A DNA stretch of 64,000 bases, taken from Diaminobutyricibacter sp049994905. GTDB lineage: Bacteria; Actinomycetota; Actinomycetes; Actinomycetales; Microbacteriaceae. Of this stretch, positions 50,053-58,456 are shown piece by piece. The stretch is from the NCBI RefSeq assembly GCF_049994905.1, contig NZ_CP188258.1:2418001-2482000 (forward strand), in the 5' to 3' direction. Position numbers and translations under genes: made by a program. Position 1 is the first letter of the stretch. Every line of letters starts with the position of its first letter. The notes under the pieces were generated by a model, which was not told the DNA's origin, did no database searches, and worked only from the letters and a program-made list of their open reading frames with translations.

Positions 50053-50499
50053 CTACGCCGTGCCGGCCGCGAGGTCGGCGACGGTCTTCTCGATGCGGCG
50101 CCGGCGGGTGTCAGCAGCCTTCGCGCCGTCGATCGCCATGACAAGGCGGCGCTTGTTGCTGTAGTTCAGCGCGCCGAACGCTGTGCCCGCATCCGGATTG
50201 GAGGCGAGTGCTTCGGCGAAGTCGGCGGGCACTTCGACCTCACGGGGCGCTTCGTCGAGTTCGAGGTCGACCTCGATCGTGTCTCCGGCCGCGACTCCGG
50301 CGTTCTGCCTGACCTCCGCGCTGATTGGGAGCAGGAACCGGCCACCCATCGAGCCGACGCTCGTTCGATAGGTGTAGCCGTTGATGGTCGCGCTGACCGG
50401 CGGTCGTTTCCCTCCCCCGAGCCCCTCGACGACGACGGCCGGGATCTCGATCCCCGTCGCTGTCCTGCCGTTCGCTTCCACGGTCGCCTCGACCCTCAT
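50053..50499 (-). CDS. DUF1905 / YdeI-type protein
   Basis: A 148-residue protein. The N-terminal DUF1905 domain (beta-barrel, residues 2-80) includes VVEGLGGGKRPPVSATINGY, then GGRFLLPISAEVRQNAGVAA and TIEVDLELDEAPREVEVP. The C-terminal OmdA/YdeI-like helix region contains FGALNYSNKRRLVMAIDGAK, followed by the TRRRRIEKTVADL end. The family is widespread, with unknown function. The ATG at 50499 or a GTG one codon earlier can start it; AAGGGA lies upstream of both. It is 24 bases downstream of dhaM on the same strand. Confidence 0.9.
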   Translation of the reverse strand: MRVEATVEANGRTATGIEIPAVVVEGLGGGKRPPVSATINGYTYRTSVGSMGGRFLLPISAEVRQNAGVAAGDTIEVDLELDEAPREVEVPADFAEALASNPDAGTAFGALNYSNKRRLVMAIDGAKAADTRRRRIEKTVADLAAGTA

Positions 50500-50526
50500 C
50501 ACTGAAATTCCCTTCGGATCGACACA

Positions 50527-51258
50527 CTAGCCTTCCCCGAAACCGGACTCCACGAGTTCCGCCAGCGCATTCACGGCGACCTCGCCACCGGGGTCCTCGC
50601 TCGCGATCTCTGCGGACGCACCGACGTTCAGGCCGAGCGACATGATGCCCAGGAGGCTCCGCGCATCCTTGCCGTTGACCGTGACCTTGACATCGAAGGT
50701 GTTCGCCAGCTTCACGAACTCGGCGGCCGGCCGGGCATGCAGTCCATCTTTGTTGAGGAGGGTCACCTCACGAACGAATCTGATGCCGGACGCAGGCGCC
50801 GTGCTCGAGCCCTCGGCACCGGATGCCGCAGGAGCGTCACTCCCGGGCATCCCGTCCCACGCCTCCCGCGCTCCCTCAGCCGCCGCGACGACAGCACCGA
50901 GGTCACCACGTGTCTCCGCAGCGACGGCTGCTGCGACACCGGCTTCGACGAACGGCGCATCGACGACCTCGACGCGCGACCGCTGCTCCTCCGGCAGCTG
51001 GTCGCGCACCGTCTCGGCGATCATGAGTGCGGAGCCGAGGTCGCTGAGCACGACCACGCCAGCGCCGGCATCCGCTTCGTCGATCGCCGAAGTGACCTTC
51101 ACGAAGCTCGTGCCGATGCCGCCGTCATCGGTTCCGCCGGCCGCGACCAGGACGACCGACGGTGCCATCTGACCGGCGACGTCCGCAATTCCGCGGGCGA
51201 GGTCGGTACTGTGCGAAACGAAGACGATGCCGACCCGCGCCGGGTCTCCGTCAGTCAT
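50527..51258 (-). CDS. dhaM: DhaM, dihydroxyacetone kinase phosphotransfer subunit fused to HPr
   Basis: A 243-residue PTS protein that passes phosphate from EI/HPr to the ADP on DhaL. The EIIA-type domain (residues 8-130) has its active His in VFVSHSTDLARG near residue 16. The HPr domain (about 160-243) has GLHARPAAEFVKLAN with the phospho-His, and a regulatory-type Ser in ARSLLGIMSLG. The third domain (EI-like) of the Escherichia coli DhaM is absent. The ATG at 51258 overlaps the dhaL stop by eight bases, indicating coupling. Confidence 0.95.
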   Translation of the reverse strand: MTDGDPARVGIVFVSHSTDLARGIADVAGQMAPSVVLVAAGGTDDGGIGTSFVKVTSAIDEADAGAGVVVLSDLGSALMIAETVRDQLPEEQRSRVEVVDAPFVEAGVAAAVAAETRGDLGAVVAAAEGAREAWDGMPGSDAPAASGAEGSSTAPASGIRFVREVTLLNKDGLHARPAAEFVKLANTFDVKVTVNGKDARSLLGIMSLGLNVGASAEIASEDPGGEVAVNALAELVESGFGEG

Positions 51259-51889
51259 CGCCCGCTACTGTCGCCGCAGCCCGCAGGATGATCGCCGTCG
51301 ACTGGGCGCCGGGATCACGATGCCCCGCCGAGCGTTCGCCGAGGTAGCTCGCCCGGCCTTTGCGCGCTACCATCGGCTCGGTCGCAACGGCACCGGCCTC
51401 GGCCGCGGCAGCCGCAGAGTCGAGGATCGCACCAGGCGAGGCCCCCTCTGCCGCTGCCGCACGCGCCGCGTCGACGGCAGGGGTCCATGCGTCGACCATG
51501 GTCTTGTCGCCGGACTCGGCCTTGCCGCGGGAGACGATCCCGTCACGAGCGGCAGTGAGCATCGCGACCACCACGGTCCCGTCGAGCTCCGGCCCATCGC
51601 CGAGCGGCTCAGCTGCTTTAAGGAATGCCGTCCCGTAAAGCGGGCCGGACGCGCCGCCGACCGTCGAGATGAGGGTCATCGCGACGGAGCGAAGCGCCGC
51701 GGCCGGGGTCGCATCGTCCGGAAGGGCGGCGAGGGCGGGGACCACCGCGGTGAGTCCGCGATCCATGTTCTCACCGTGGTCACCGTCGCCGATCTCGCGG
51801 TCGAGGTGGTTCAGGAGGGCTTTGTTCTCGGCGATCGCTGCCGCCGAGGCTCCCATCCAGGTCTCGATCCATGTCGTGTCCAGCTTCAT
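51251..51889 (-). CDS. dhaL: DhaL, dihydroxyacetone kinase ADP-binding subunit
   Basis: A 212-residue all-helical subunit that holds ADP and two Mg2+ ions and phosphorylates dihydroxyacetone bound to DhaK. The metal and nucleotide signature HLDREIGDGDHGENMDRG at about residues 28-45 contains the three conserved Asp residues, and GGASGPLYGTAF near 78-89 and SGDKTMVDAWTPA near 121-133 complete the site. Length is typical. It lies 35 bases after dhaK and overlaps dhaM. Together they form a PTS-dependent kinase that uses phosphoenolpyruvate and not ATP. Confidence 0.96.
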   Translation of the reverse strand: MKLDTTWIETWMGASAAAIAENKALLNHLDREIGDGDHGENMDRGLTAVVPALAALPDDATPAAALRSVAMTLISTVGGASGPLYGTAFLKAAEPLGDGPELDGTVVVAMLTAARDGIVSRGKAESGDKTMVDAWTPAVDAARAAAAEGASPGAILDSAAAAAEAGAVATEPMVARKGRASYLGERSAGHRDPGAQSTAIILRAAATVAGDD

Positions 51890-51924
51890 GCCGCCACTCC
51901 CATCGTGTGTCCCAGCGGATCCGT

Positions 51925-52926
51925 TCAGACGCCCCAGCGAAGCGCCGGGGTGTTCACCGGTGCATCCCAGAGGGCAGTCAGTTCATCGTCCAGTTTGAGC
52001 ACCGTGATCGACACCCCCTGCATCTCCAGTGACGTGACGAGGCTGCCCACCAGCGAGCGCTCCAGCGTGATGCCGCGTTCGTCGAGGATCTCGGCGGCAC
52101 GGCGGAACACGATGTACAGCTCGGACTGAGGCGTACCGCCCATCCCGTTCACGAAGAGCAGCACCTTGTCACCGGATGCGAATGGTAAGTCGTCGAGGAT
52201 GGCCGTCATGAGCCGATCGGTCAGAGCATCCGCCGGCTCCATCTTGATGCGCTCGCGGCCCGGTTCGCCGTGGATGCCGACACCGAACTCGATCTCGTCA
52301 TCGGCCAGCTCGAAACCGGGTTCGCCGGCGTGCGGCACAGTCCCCGCGGCGAGGGCGAGACCCATCGAGCGGACCTGGCCGTTCACCTTCTCTGCGATCG
52401 CCGTCACGCTGTCGAGGTCGTCTCCGCGTTCGGCTGCTGCGCCGGCGATCTTCTCGACGAGCACCGTTCCGGCGACACCACGACGGCCGGCTGTATAAAG
52501 GGAGTCCTGTACGGCGACGTCGTCGTTGATGACGACGGCGCGCACGCTGATCCCCTCCGCGCCCGCGAGATCGGCAGCGGTCTCGAAGTTCAGAACGTCG
52601 CCCGTGTAGTTCTTGACGATGTGGAGGACCCCCGCGCCCCCGTCAGCCGCCTTGGTCGCACCGACGATCGGCATCGGCGTCGGGGAGGTGAAGACCTCGC
52701 CCGGAACCGCGGCGTCGAGCATGCCGCGACCGACGAAGCCGGCGTGCAAGGGCTCGTGGCCGCTGCCACCACCGCTGACGAGGCCGACCTTGCCCTGGAC
52801 GGGACCGCCGGCTCTCGATACGAACCGCGGATCATGGGACACCGTGACGATGTCGGCGTGCGCTCGGGCGAACCCGTCGAGGGTCTCGTCCACGACGTCG
52901 GGGACGTCGTTGATGAGCTTCTTCAT
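51925..52926 (-). CDS. dhaK: DhaK, dihydroxyacetone kinase substrate-binding subunit
   Basis: A 333-residue subunit that binds dihydroxyacetone covalently through a His. KVGLVSGGGSGHEPLHAGFV at residues 47-66 holds the substrate loop, and GIHGEPGRERIKM near 217-229 has the His that forms the hemiaminal. VLLFVNGMGGTPQSELYIVF near 254-273 is conserved. With DhaL and DhaM it feeds glycerol-derived dihydroxyacetone into glycolysis. The ATG at 52926 follows GAAAGGTAGGG, and trpD ends 14 bases upstream, so the operon may be transcribed from the trpD promoter. Confidence 0.97.
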   Translation of the reverse strand: MKKLINDVPDVVDETLDGFARAHADIVTVSHDPRFVSRAGGPVQGKVGLVSGGGSGHEPLHAGFVGRGMLDAAVPGEVFTSPTPMPIVGATKAADGGAGVLHIVKNYTGDVLNFETAADLAGAEGISVRAVVINDDVAVQDSLYTAGRRGVAGTVLVEKIAGAAAERGDDLDSVTAIAEKVNGQVRSMGLALAAGTVPHAGEPGFELADDEIEFGVGIHGEPGRERIKMEPADALTDRLMTAILDDLPFASGDKVLLFVNGMGGTPQSELYIVFRRAAEILDERGITLERSLVGSLVTSLEMQGVSITVLKLDDELTALWDAPVNTPALRWGV

Positions 52927-52940
52927 TGAAACCCTACCTT

Positions 52941-53990
52941 TCAGCGTGTGGCCGCAACCCACTCTTCGAGCTTCGAGGCAGCCGCCCCGGAGTCGATCGC
53001 CTGGGCGGCGACCGCCATTTTCGAACGGAAACGATCCAGGATGGCATCCTGGACCCTCGACGGGTCGGCTGCGAGCTCGTATGACACAAGCCCCGCCGCC
53101 GCGTTGAGCAATACGATGTCGCGCACGGGGCCTTCCTGCCCTGCGAGCACGGCACGGACGACGTCGGCGTTGTGCGCCGCGTCGCCTCCGAGGAGGTCGG
53201 CGATCGTCGCCCGCGGGATTCCGAGATCCCTCGGGTCGATGTCGTGTTCGGTGACCAGGCCGCGTGAGACCTCCCACACGTGGCTGTGTCCTGTCGTCGA
53301 AAGCTCGTCGAGCCCGTCGTCGCCGCGGAACACGAGAGCGGTCGCGCCGCGCGTCTGGAACACGCCGACGATCAGCGGGACGCGGTCGAGCTGGGCCACT
53401 CCGACGGCGGATGCTTCGGGTCGCGCCGGATTGCAGAGCGGCCCGAGGAAGTTGAAGACGGTGGGGATGCCGAGCTCGCTACGCGCGGGCCCCGCGTTCG
53501 CGAACCCGGGGTGGAACGCGGATGCGTAAGCGAACGTGATCCCGGTGCGCCCGAATACCTCCGCCACCTTCTCCGCCGACAGGCTGAGGTCGATACCGAG
53601 TGCCGCGAGCACGTCTGAGGAGCCGGATGACGAACTCGCCGCACGATTGCCGTGCTTGATCACGGGTACTCCGGCCGCCGCCGCGACGATCGCGGCCGTC
53701 GTCGAGACGTTCACCGTGCCGAAGCGGTCGCCGCCGGTCCCGACGATGTCGAGGGCCATCGGATCGATACGAAGCGGGATGGCGTGCTCGAGGATGGCGT
53801 CACGGAATCCGACGATCTCATCGACGGTCTCGCCCTTCGCGCGCAGTGCGACGAGGAATCCGCCGAGCTGTGCCGACGTCGCCTTGCCGGTCATCACCTG
53901 CTCCATCGCCCATGCCGCGTTGGCTACGCTCAGGTCTTCGCCGCCGAGAAGGGACGTGAGGGTGGACGACCAGCTCGGAGATTCCGTCAT
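52941..53990 (-). CDS. trpD: Anthranilate phosphoribosyltransferase TrpD
   Basis: A 349-residue enzyme of tryptophan synthesis that joins anthranilate to phosphoribosyl pyrophosphate. Conserved blocks are DIVGTGGDRFGTVNVST near residues 80-96 (PRPP loop), KHGNRAASSSSGSSDVL near 112-128 and HPGFANAGPARSELGIPTVF, with FNFLGPLCNPARP. TAGGAT lies six bases before the ATG at 53990, giving a likely leaderless promoter. It has no other trp gene beside it; standing near the cytochrome oxidase genes is usual in related genomes. Confidence 0.97.
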   Translation of the reverse strand: MTESPSWSSTLTSLLGGEDLSVANAAWAMEQVMTGKATSAQLGGFLVALRAKGETVDEIVGFRDAILEHAIPLRIDPMALDIVGTGGDRFGTVNVSTTAAIVAAAAGVPVIKHGNRAASSSSGSSDVLAALGIDLSLSAEKVAEVFGRTGITFAYASAFHPGFANAGPARSELGIPTVFNFLGPLCNPARPEASAVGVAQLDRVPLIVGVFQTRGATALVFRGDDGLDELSTTGHSHVWEVSRGLVTEHDIDPRDLGIPRATIADLLGGDAAHNADVVRAVLAGQEGPVRDIVLLNAAAGLVSYELAADPSRVQDAILDRFRSKMAVAAQAIDSGAAASKLEEWVAATR

Positions 53991-54131
53991 ACAGCGATCC
54001 TACTGAGGCGGCGCAGTGCTGTGCCCAACCGCGTTGGAGCCTGCGAACTAAGGCAAGCCTAACCGGAAAAACCGTCCAGACAGGCCCCATGAATGAGAAA
54101 ACCCCGACTGCTTTTCGGCCATAATGGAACG

Positions 54132-54761
54132 GTGACGAGCACCTCAATATCTCCTACGGCGAGTGCGCCCTCAATCAACCGGCCCAACGTCGTGGCAGTT
54201 GGCACCATTGTCTGGCTAGGCAGTGAGGTCATGTTCTTCGCGGGGCTCTTCGCGATCTACTTCACGCTGCGCTCGACGTCACCTGCACTGTGGGCCGCCG
54301 AGACCGCGCACCTCAACATTCCGTACTCTCTGACGAACACGATCATCCTGGTGTCGAGCTCGTTCACATGCCAGTTCGGGGTGTTCGCTGCCGAGCGCCT
54401 GCAGCCCCGTTCCGTGGGTTGGAAGCCGAGCCAGTGGGGCATGGTCGAGTGGTTCACGCTCACGTATGCCCTCGGCGCCATCTTCGTCGCCGGCCAGATC
54501 ATGGAGTACGCAACGCTCGTCACCGAGGGCATCACCCTGAGCGCCAACTCCTATGGCTCCGCTTTCTACCTCACCACCGGTTTCCACGGTCTGCACGTGA
54601 CCGGCGGCCTCATCGCCTTCCTCCTCGTCATCGGCCGCGCGTTCGCGGTCAAGACCTTCGGGCACAAGGAGGCGACGAGCGCCATCGTCGTCTCCTATTA
54701 CTGGCACTTCGTCGACGTCGTCTGGATCGGGCTCTTCCTGGTCATCTACGTTCTCAAATAG
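54132..54761 (+). CDS. ctaE: Cytochrome c oxidase subunit III CtaE
   Basis: A 209-residue subunit of the aa3 oxidase with five hydrophobic segments. GTIVWLGSEVMFFAGLFAIY near residues 22-41, FYLTTGFHGLHVTGG near 146-160 and YYWHFVDVVWIGLFLVIYVL at the end are family signatures. It starts the ctaE-qcrCAB run that builds the III2-IV2 supercomplex of actinomycetes. The GTG at 54132 lies six bases after CATAAT. An upstream ATG at 54093 would add sequence not typical of the family. Confidence 0.96.
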   Translation: MTSTSISPTASAPSINRPNVVAVGTIVWLGSEVMFFAGLFAIYFTLRSTSPALWAAETAHLNIPYSLTNTIILVSSSFTCQFGVFAAERLQPRSVGWKPSQWGMVEWFTLTYALGAIFVAGQIMEYATLVTEGITLSANSYGSAFYLTTGFHGLHVTGGLIAFLLVIGRAFAVKTFGHKEATSAIVVSYYWHFVDVVWIGLFLVIYVLK

Positions 54762-54785
54762 GAATCAGGAGCAGACCTCACCACC

Positions 54786-55616
54786 ATGCGCGCTAAAACG
54801 CACACAACGGGCGCAACCCGCCGGCAGACCCGCTCGGGCCGCAAGGCCGGGCGCCGTCACCCGCTGGCGACGATCGCACTGATCGCGATCGGCCTCGGCC
54901 TCACGGGCGGAGCCTACGCGGCCTTCAACACCTCGACCGCCTCGGCCGAGCCGACCGCCGCTTCGCAGGAGTCCGTCGACCAGGGCAAGAAGCTCTTCCA
55001 GGCCAACTGCGCCACCTGCCACGGCCTGAACGCTACCGGGACGACCAACGGACCGAGCCTCATCGGCGTCGGTGCGGCCGCTGTCGACTTCCAGGTCGGA
55101 ACGGGCCGCATGCCGATGGCCATGCAGGGTCCGCAGGCCCAGGAGAAGCCGGTCCAGTTCACCGAGGCCGACATCAAGGCGCTTTCCGACTACGTCGCTT
55201 CGCTCGCCCCCGGGCCGGCGATCCCCGACCCGTCCCTGCTCGACGGCAACGGTAATGCAGCCAACGGTGGAGAGCTCTTCCGCGTGAACTGCGCCATGTG
55301 CCACAATGTGGCCGGTGCGGGCGGGGCGCTCACCGAAGGCAAATACGCTCCGCCGCTGAAGGGCGTCAGCGCCCAGCACATCTACGAGGCGATGGTCACC
55401 GGCCCCCAGAACATGCCCGTGTTCAACGACCTGAACATCTCGCCGTCCGACAAGCGCGACATCATCACCTACCTCAAGTACATCGAGAAGAACCAGTCCC
55501 CCGGCGGTTTCGAGCTCGGTTCGCTCGGCCCCGTGGCTGAAGGTCTGTTCCTCTGGATCTTCGGCGTCGGCGCGGTCATCGGGCTGACCGTGTGGATCAC
55601 AGCGAAGTCGAACTAG
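54786..55616 (+). CDS. qcrC: Cytochrome bc1 complex dihaem cytochrome c subunit QcrC
   Basis: A 276-residue membrane-anchored dihaem cytochrome c, the actinobacterial replacement for a soluble carrier: it passes electrons from the bc1 complex straight to the oxidase. A basic N-terminus and one helix (HPLATIALIAIGLGLTGGAY) are followed by two haem c motifs, CATCH near residue 75 and CAMCH near 171, and a C-terminal helix (LFLWIFGVGAVIGLTVWI). It lies 24 bases downstream of ctaE. Haem attachment needs a c-type maturation system located elsewhere. Confidence 0.97.
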   Translation: MRAKTHTTGATRRQTRSGRKAGRRHPLATIALIAIGLGLTGGAYAAFNTSTASAEPTAASQESVDQGKKLFQANCATCHGLNATGTTNGPSLIGVGAAAVDFQVGTGRMPMAMQGPQAQEKPVQFTEADIKALSDYVASLAPGPAIPDPSLLDGNGNAANGGELFRVNCAMCHNVAGAGGALTEGKYAPPLKGVSAQHIYEAMVTGPQNMPVFNDLNISPSDKRDIITYLKYIEKNQSPGGFELGSLGPVAEGLFLWIFGVGAVIGLTVWITAKSN

Positions 55617-55653
55617 CCGGTACTTGACATGACACAGCGCACGAAGGAGAACA

Positions 55654-56727
55654 ATGGCACAGGACGATAACGGCGGACACGAGCTGACGCCTGCCAGCTC
55701 GTCGGCCGTCGAAGTCCACAGGGATGGTGACCCCGGAACGGCGGTCATCCTCAGTGACCACGTCGAAAACCCAGGCTTCCCGCCCCATCGCCTGCGGGTG
55801 ACGGATCTCGACCCGAAGAAGGCTCGACGGGCCGAGCGGGTCGTCTACACCCTCTTCTACCTGTCGATTGCCGGCAGCGTCTGGGCCATCGCCGCGTACA
55901 TGGCGTTCCCCATCGAAGACAACGATCCGGGTTCGGTCCACCTGAACAACATGTTCATCGGACTGGGCATCTCGCTTGCTCTCCTTGCCATCGGCATCGG
56001 TGCCGTCCACTGGGGCAAGGCGCTCATGCACGAGCGCGAAGGCATCGACCTGCGCCACCCGACGCGCGGAAAAGAGCAGACGATCGAGCGCTCGGCGGAG
56101 ATCTTCCGCATCGCCGACGAGGAGTCGGGATTCAACCGGCGCACGCTAATCCGCAACAGCCTGATCGGGGCCCTCGTCGTCTTCCCGCTTCCCGCTGTCG
56201 TGCTCTTCCGCGGACTCGCACCGCAGAACGAGGACCCGGTGACGTTGCTCTCCCACACGATGTGGAAGAAGGGCACGCGCCTGACGCGTGACCCATCCGG
56301 CACCCCGATCAAGGCTGCCGACGTCACCCTGGGTTCGGCTTTCCACGTGATCCCCGAAGGGCTCAACGAACGCGAAGACGCGCTCGAGCAGAAGGCCAAG
56401 GCGGCCGTTCTCCTCATGCGTCTCAAGCCGGAAGACCTCCACGTCTCCCCCGGCCGCAGGGACTGGAACTACGACGGGATCGTCGCCTACTCCAAGATCT
56501 GCACCCACGTCGGCTGCCCGGTAGCACTGTATGAGCAGCAGACCCACCACCTGCTGTGCCCGTGCCACCAGTCGCAGTTCGACATCACGCACGAGGCCGA
56601 AGTGATCTTCGGTCCGGCGAAGCGGCCACTGCCGCAGCTGCCGATCACCGTCGACGCCGATGGATACCTCATCGCACGCAGTGACTTCACCCAGCCTGTC
56701 GGCCCGAGCTTCTGGGAGCGCAGTTGA
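55654..56727 (+). CDS. qcrA: Rieske iron-sulfur subunit QcrA
   Basis: A 357-residue Rieske protein of the actinobacterial three-helix type. Hydrophobic segments lie near 67-88, 103-123 and 168-188, and the C-terminal domain holds the 2Fe-2S ligands CTHVGC and CPCHQSQFD near residues 283-305. It takes electrons from menaquinol in the bc1 complex and hands them to QcrC. No Tat twin-arginine motif of the usual kind is obvious near the third helix (FNRRTLIRNSLIGAL has RR), although TatA/TatC are encoded in this window. Its stop overlaps the qcrB start. Confidence 0.96.
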   Translation: MAQDDNGGHELTPASSSAVEVHRDGDPGTAVILSDHVENPGFPPHRLRVTDLDPKKARRAERVVYTLFYLSIAGSVWAIAAYMAFPIEDNDPGSVHLNNMFIGLGISLALLAIGIGAVHWGKALMHEREGIDLRHPTRGKEQTIERSAEIFRIADEESGFNRRTLIRNSLIGALVVFPLPAVVLFRGLAPQNEDPVTLLSHTMWKKGTRLTRDPSGTPIKAADVTLGSAFHVIPEGLNEREDALEQKAKAAVLLMRLKPEDLHVSPGRRDWNYDGIVAYSKICTHVGCPVALYEQQTHHLLCPCHQSQFDITHEAEVIFGPAKRPLPQLPITVDADGYLIARSDFTQPVGPSFWERS

Positions 56728-58367
56728 GCACGTCAGCCGCCGCATCATCATCTGCGGCACACTTCGAAGGCACCCCAACGGTGGCACCCGTCAAAAAGGG
56801 CGGGTTCACCGCGGCCGCCGCGAACTACATCGAAGACCGCACCAGCCTCTCCGGTGTGGTCAAGGAGTTCGGTCGTAAGATCTTCCCCGACCACTGGTCC
56901 TTCCTCCTCGGTGAGGTCGCTCTCTACTCCTTCATCGTCATCCTTCTGACGGGAACGTTCCTGACGTTCTTCTTCCAGGCATCGATGGCCGAGGTGGTCT
57001 ACAACGGCTCGTATGTCCCGCTCAAGGGCGTTTCCATGTCCGCGGCCATGTCGAGCACGCTGAACATCTCGTTCGAGATCCGCGGCGGACTCCTGATGCG
57101 GCAGATCCACCACTGGGCTGCGCTGCTGTTCGTTGCGGCCATCGGGCTGCACATGCTCCGCATCTACTTCACGGGAGCATTCCGCAAGCCGCGGGAGCTC
57201 AACTGGGTCATCGGCTTCACGCTGTTCATCCTGGCCATGGCCGAAGGATTCACCGGCTACTCGCTCCCCGACGATCTGCTCTCGGGCAACGGCCTCCGCA
57301 TCATCGATGGTCTGGTCAAGGGCATCCCGGTCATCGGAACGTGGACTTCGTTCCTGGTGTTCGGCGGCGAGTTCCCGGGAACAGCCATTGTCGGCCGACT
57401 CTATACATTGCATATCCTTCTGCTGCCGGCGCTCGTGCTCGCCTTCATCGGGATCCACCTGGTGTTCGTGGTCGTCCACAAGCACACCCAGTACGCCGCT
57501 CCGGGCCGTACCGAAGGGAACGTCGTCGGCTACCCGGTGCTCCCGGTCTACGCCGCCAAGGCGGGCGGGTTCTTCTTCATCATCTTCGGTGTCATCGCCC
57601 TGATCGCGTCGCTCTTCACGATCAACCCGATCTGGAACTACGGCCCATACGACCCTTCGCCGGTGTCCGCGGGAACCCAGCCTGACTGGTACATCGGATT
57701 CGCCGACGGTGCGCTGCGTCTGATACCACCCGGCTGGGAGTTCGTCTGGCTCAACCGAACGTGGTCGTTCAACATCATCGTCCCGCTCGTCGCCATCGGT
57801 ATCTTCATCGTTCTGGTGATGTTCTACCCGTTCATCGAGGCCTGGATCACGGGCGACAAGCGTGAGCACCACATCCTGGACCGCCCGCGCAACGCGGCGA
57901 CACGCACCGCCATCGGTGCAGCCGGAGTGACCTTCTACGCGGCGCTCTGGGCTGCTGCAAGCTCGGACATCATCGCAACGCACTTCAAGGTGACGATGGA
58001 GGGTGTTATCCACACCATCCAGGCGATGGCGATCCTCGGCCCGTTCATCGCGTACTTCATCACAAAACGTGTCTGCATCGCCCTGCAGAAGAAGGACCGG
58101 TCAATCGCCCTGCACGGCTTCGAGTCTGGTCGAATCGTCAAGCTGCCCGGCGGTGAGTTCATCGAGGTGCACGAGCCTCTCGACGAGTACGAGCGCTGGC
58201 GCCTGGTGAGCTTCGACGCCTACGAGCCCCTGATGATCCGTCCGAACAAACAAGGCAAGATCACCATCGGCACGCGCATGCGGTCCGGGCTCTCACGGTG
58301 GTTCTTCGAAGACCGCATCCTCCCCCCGACGAGGGGCGAACTCGAGTCGAGCTCGGGTCACCACTAG
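56724..58367 (+). CDS. qcrB: Cytochrome b subunit QcrB
   Basis: A 547-residue diheme cytochrome b of the bc1 complex, the target site of drugs such as telacebec in mycobacteria. Haem-ligand helices contain LLMRQIHHWAALLFVAAIGL HM near residues 129-149 and LHILLLPALVLAFIGIHLVF near 228-247. The Qo-site PEWY-type loop is replaced by QPDWYIGF near 318, as in actinobacteria. The charged C-terminal tail is long. The start is a TTG at 56724 that overlaps the qcrA stop, with GGGAGC upstream. A terminator follows. Confidence 0.96.
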   Translation: MSTSAAASSSAAHFEGTPTVAPVKKGGFTAAAANYIEDRTSLSGVVKEFGRKIFPDHWSFLLGEVALYSFIVILLTGTFLTFFFQASMAEVVYNGSYVPLKGVSMSAAMSSTLNISFEIRGGLLMRQIHHWAALLFVAAIGLHMLRIYFTGAFRKPRELNWVIGFTLFILAMAEGFTGYSLPDDLLSGNGLRIIDGLVKGIPVIGTWTSFLVFGGEFPGTAIVGRLYTLHILLLPALVLAFIGIHLVFVVVHKHTQYAAPGRTEGNVVGYPVLPVYAAKAGGFFFIIFGVIALIASLFTINPIWNYGPYDPSPVSAGTQPDWYIGFADGALRLIPPGWEFVWLNRTWSFNIIVPLVAIGIFIVLVMFYPFIEAWITGDKREHHILDRPRNAATRTAIGAAGVTFYAALWAAASSDIIATHFKVTMEGVIHTIQAMAILGPFIAYFITKRVCIALQKKDRSIALHGFESGRIVKLPGGEFIEVHEPLDEYERWRLVSFDAYEPLMIRPNKQGKITIGTRMRSGLSRWFFEDRILPPTRGELESSSGHH

Positions 58368-58382
58368 TCCTGGCGAACTGCA

Positions 58383-58428
58383 CGGATGCGCCGGCTGCGA
58401 TTTGGATCGCGCCGGCGCATCCGTCTTT
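58383..58428 (+). terminator. Terminator after qcrB
   Basis: CGGATGCGCCGG at 58383-58394 pairs perfectly with 58412-58423, and TCTTT follows. It ends the ctaE-qcrCAB transcript 15 bases after the qcrB stop. Confidence 0.85.
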
Positions 58429-58456
58429 CACGGACACGACCGCGGCAGGAGAGACC

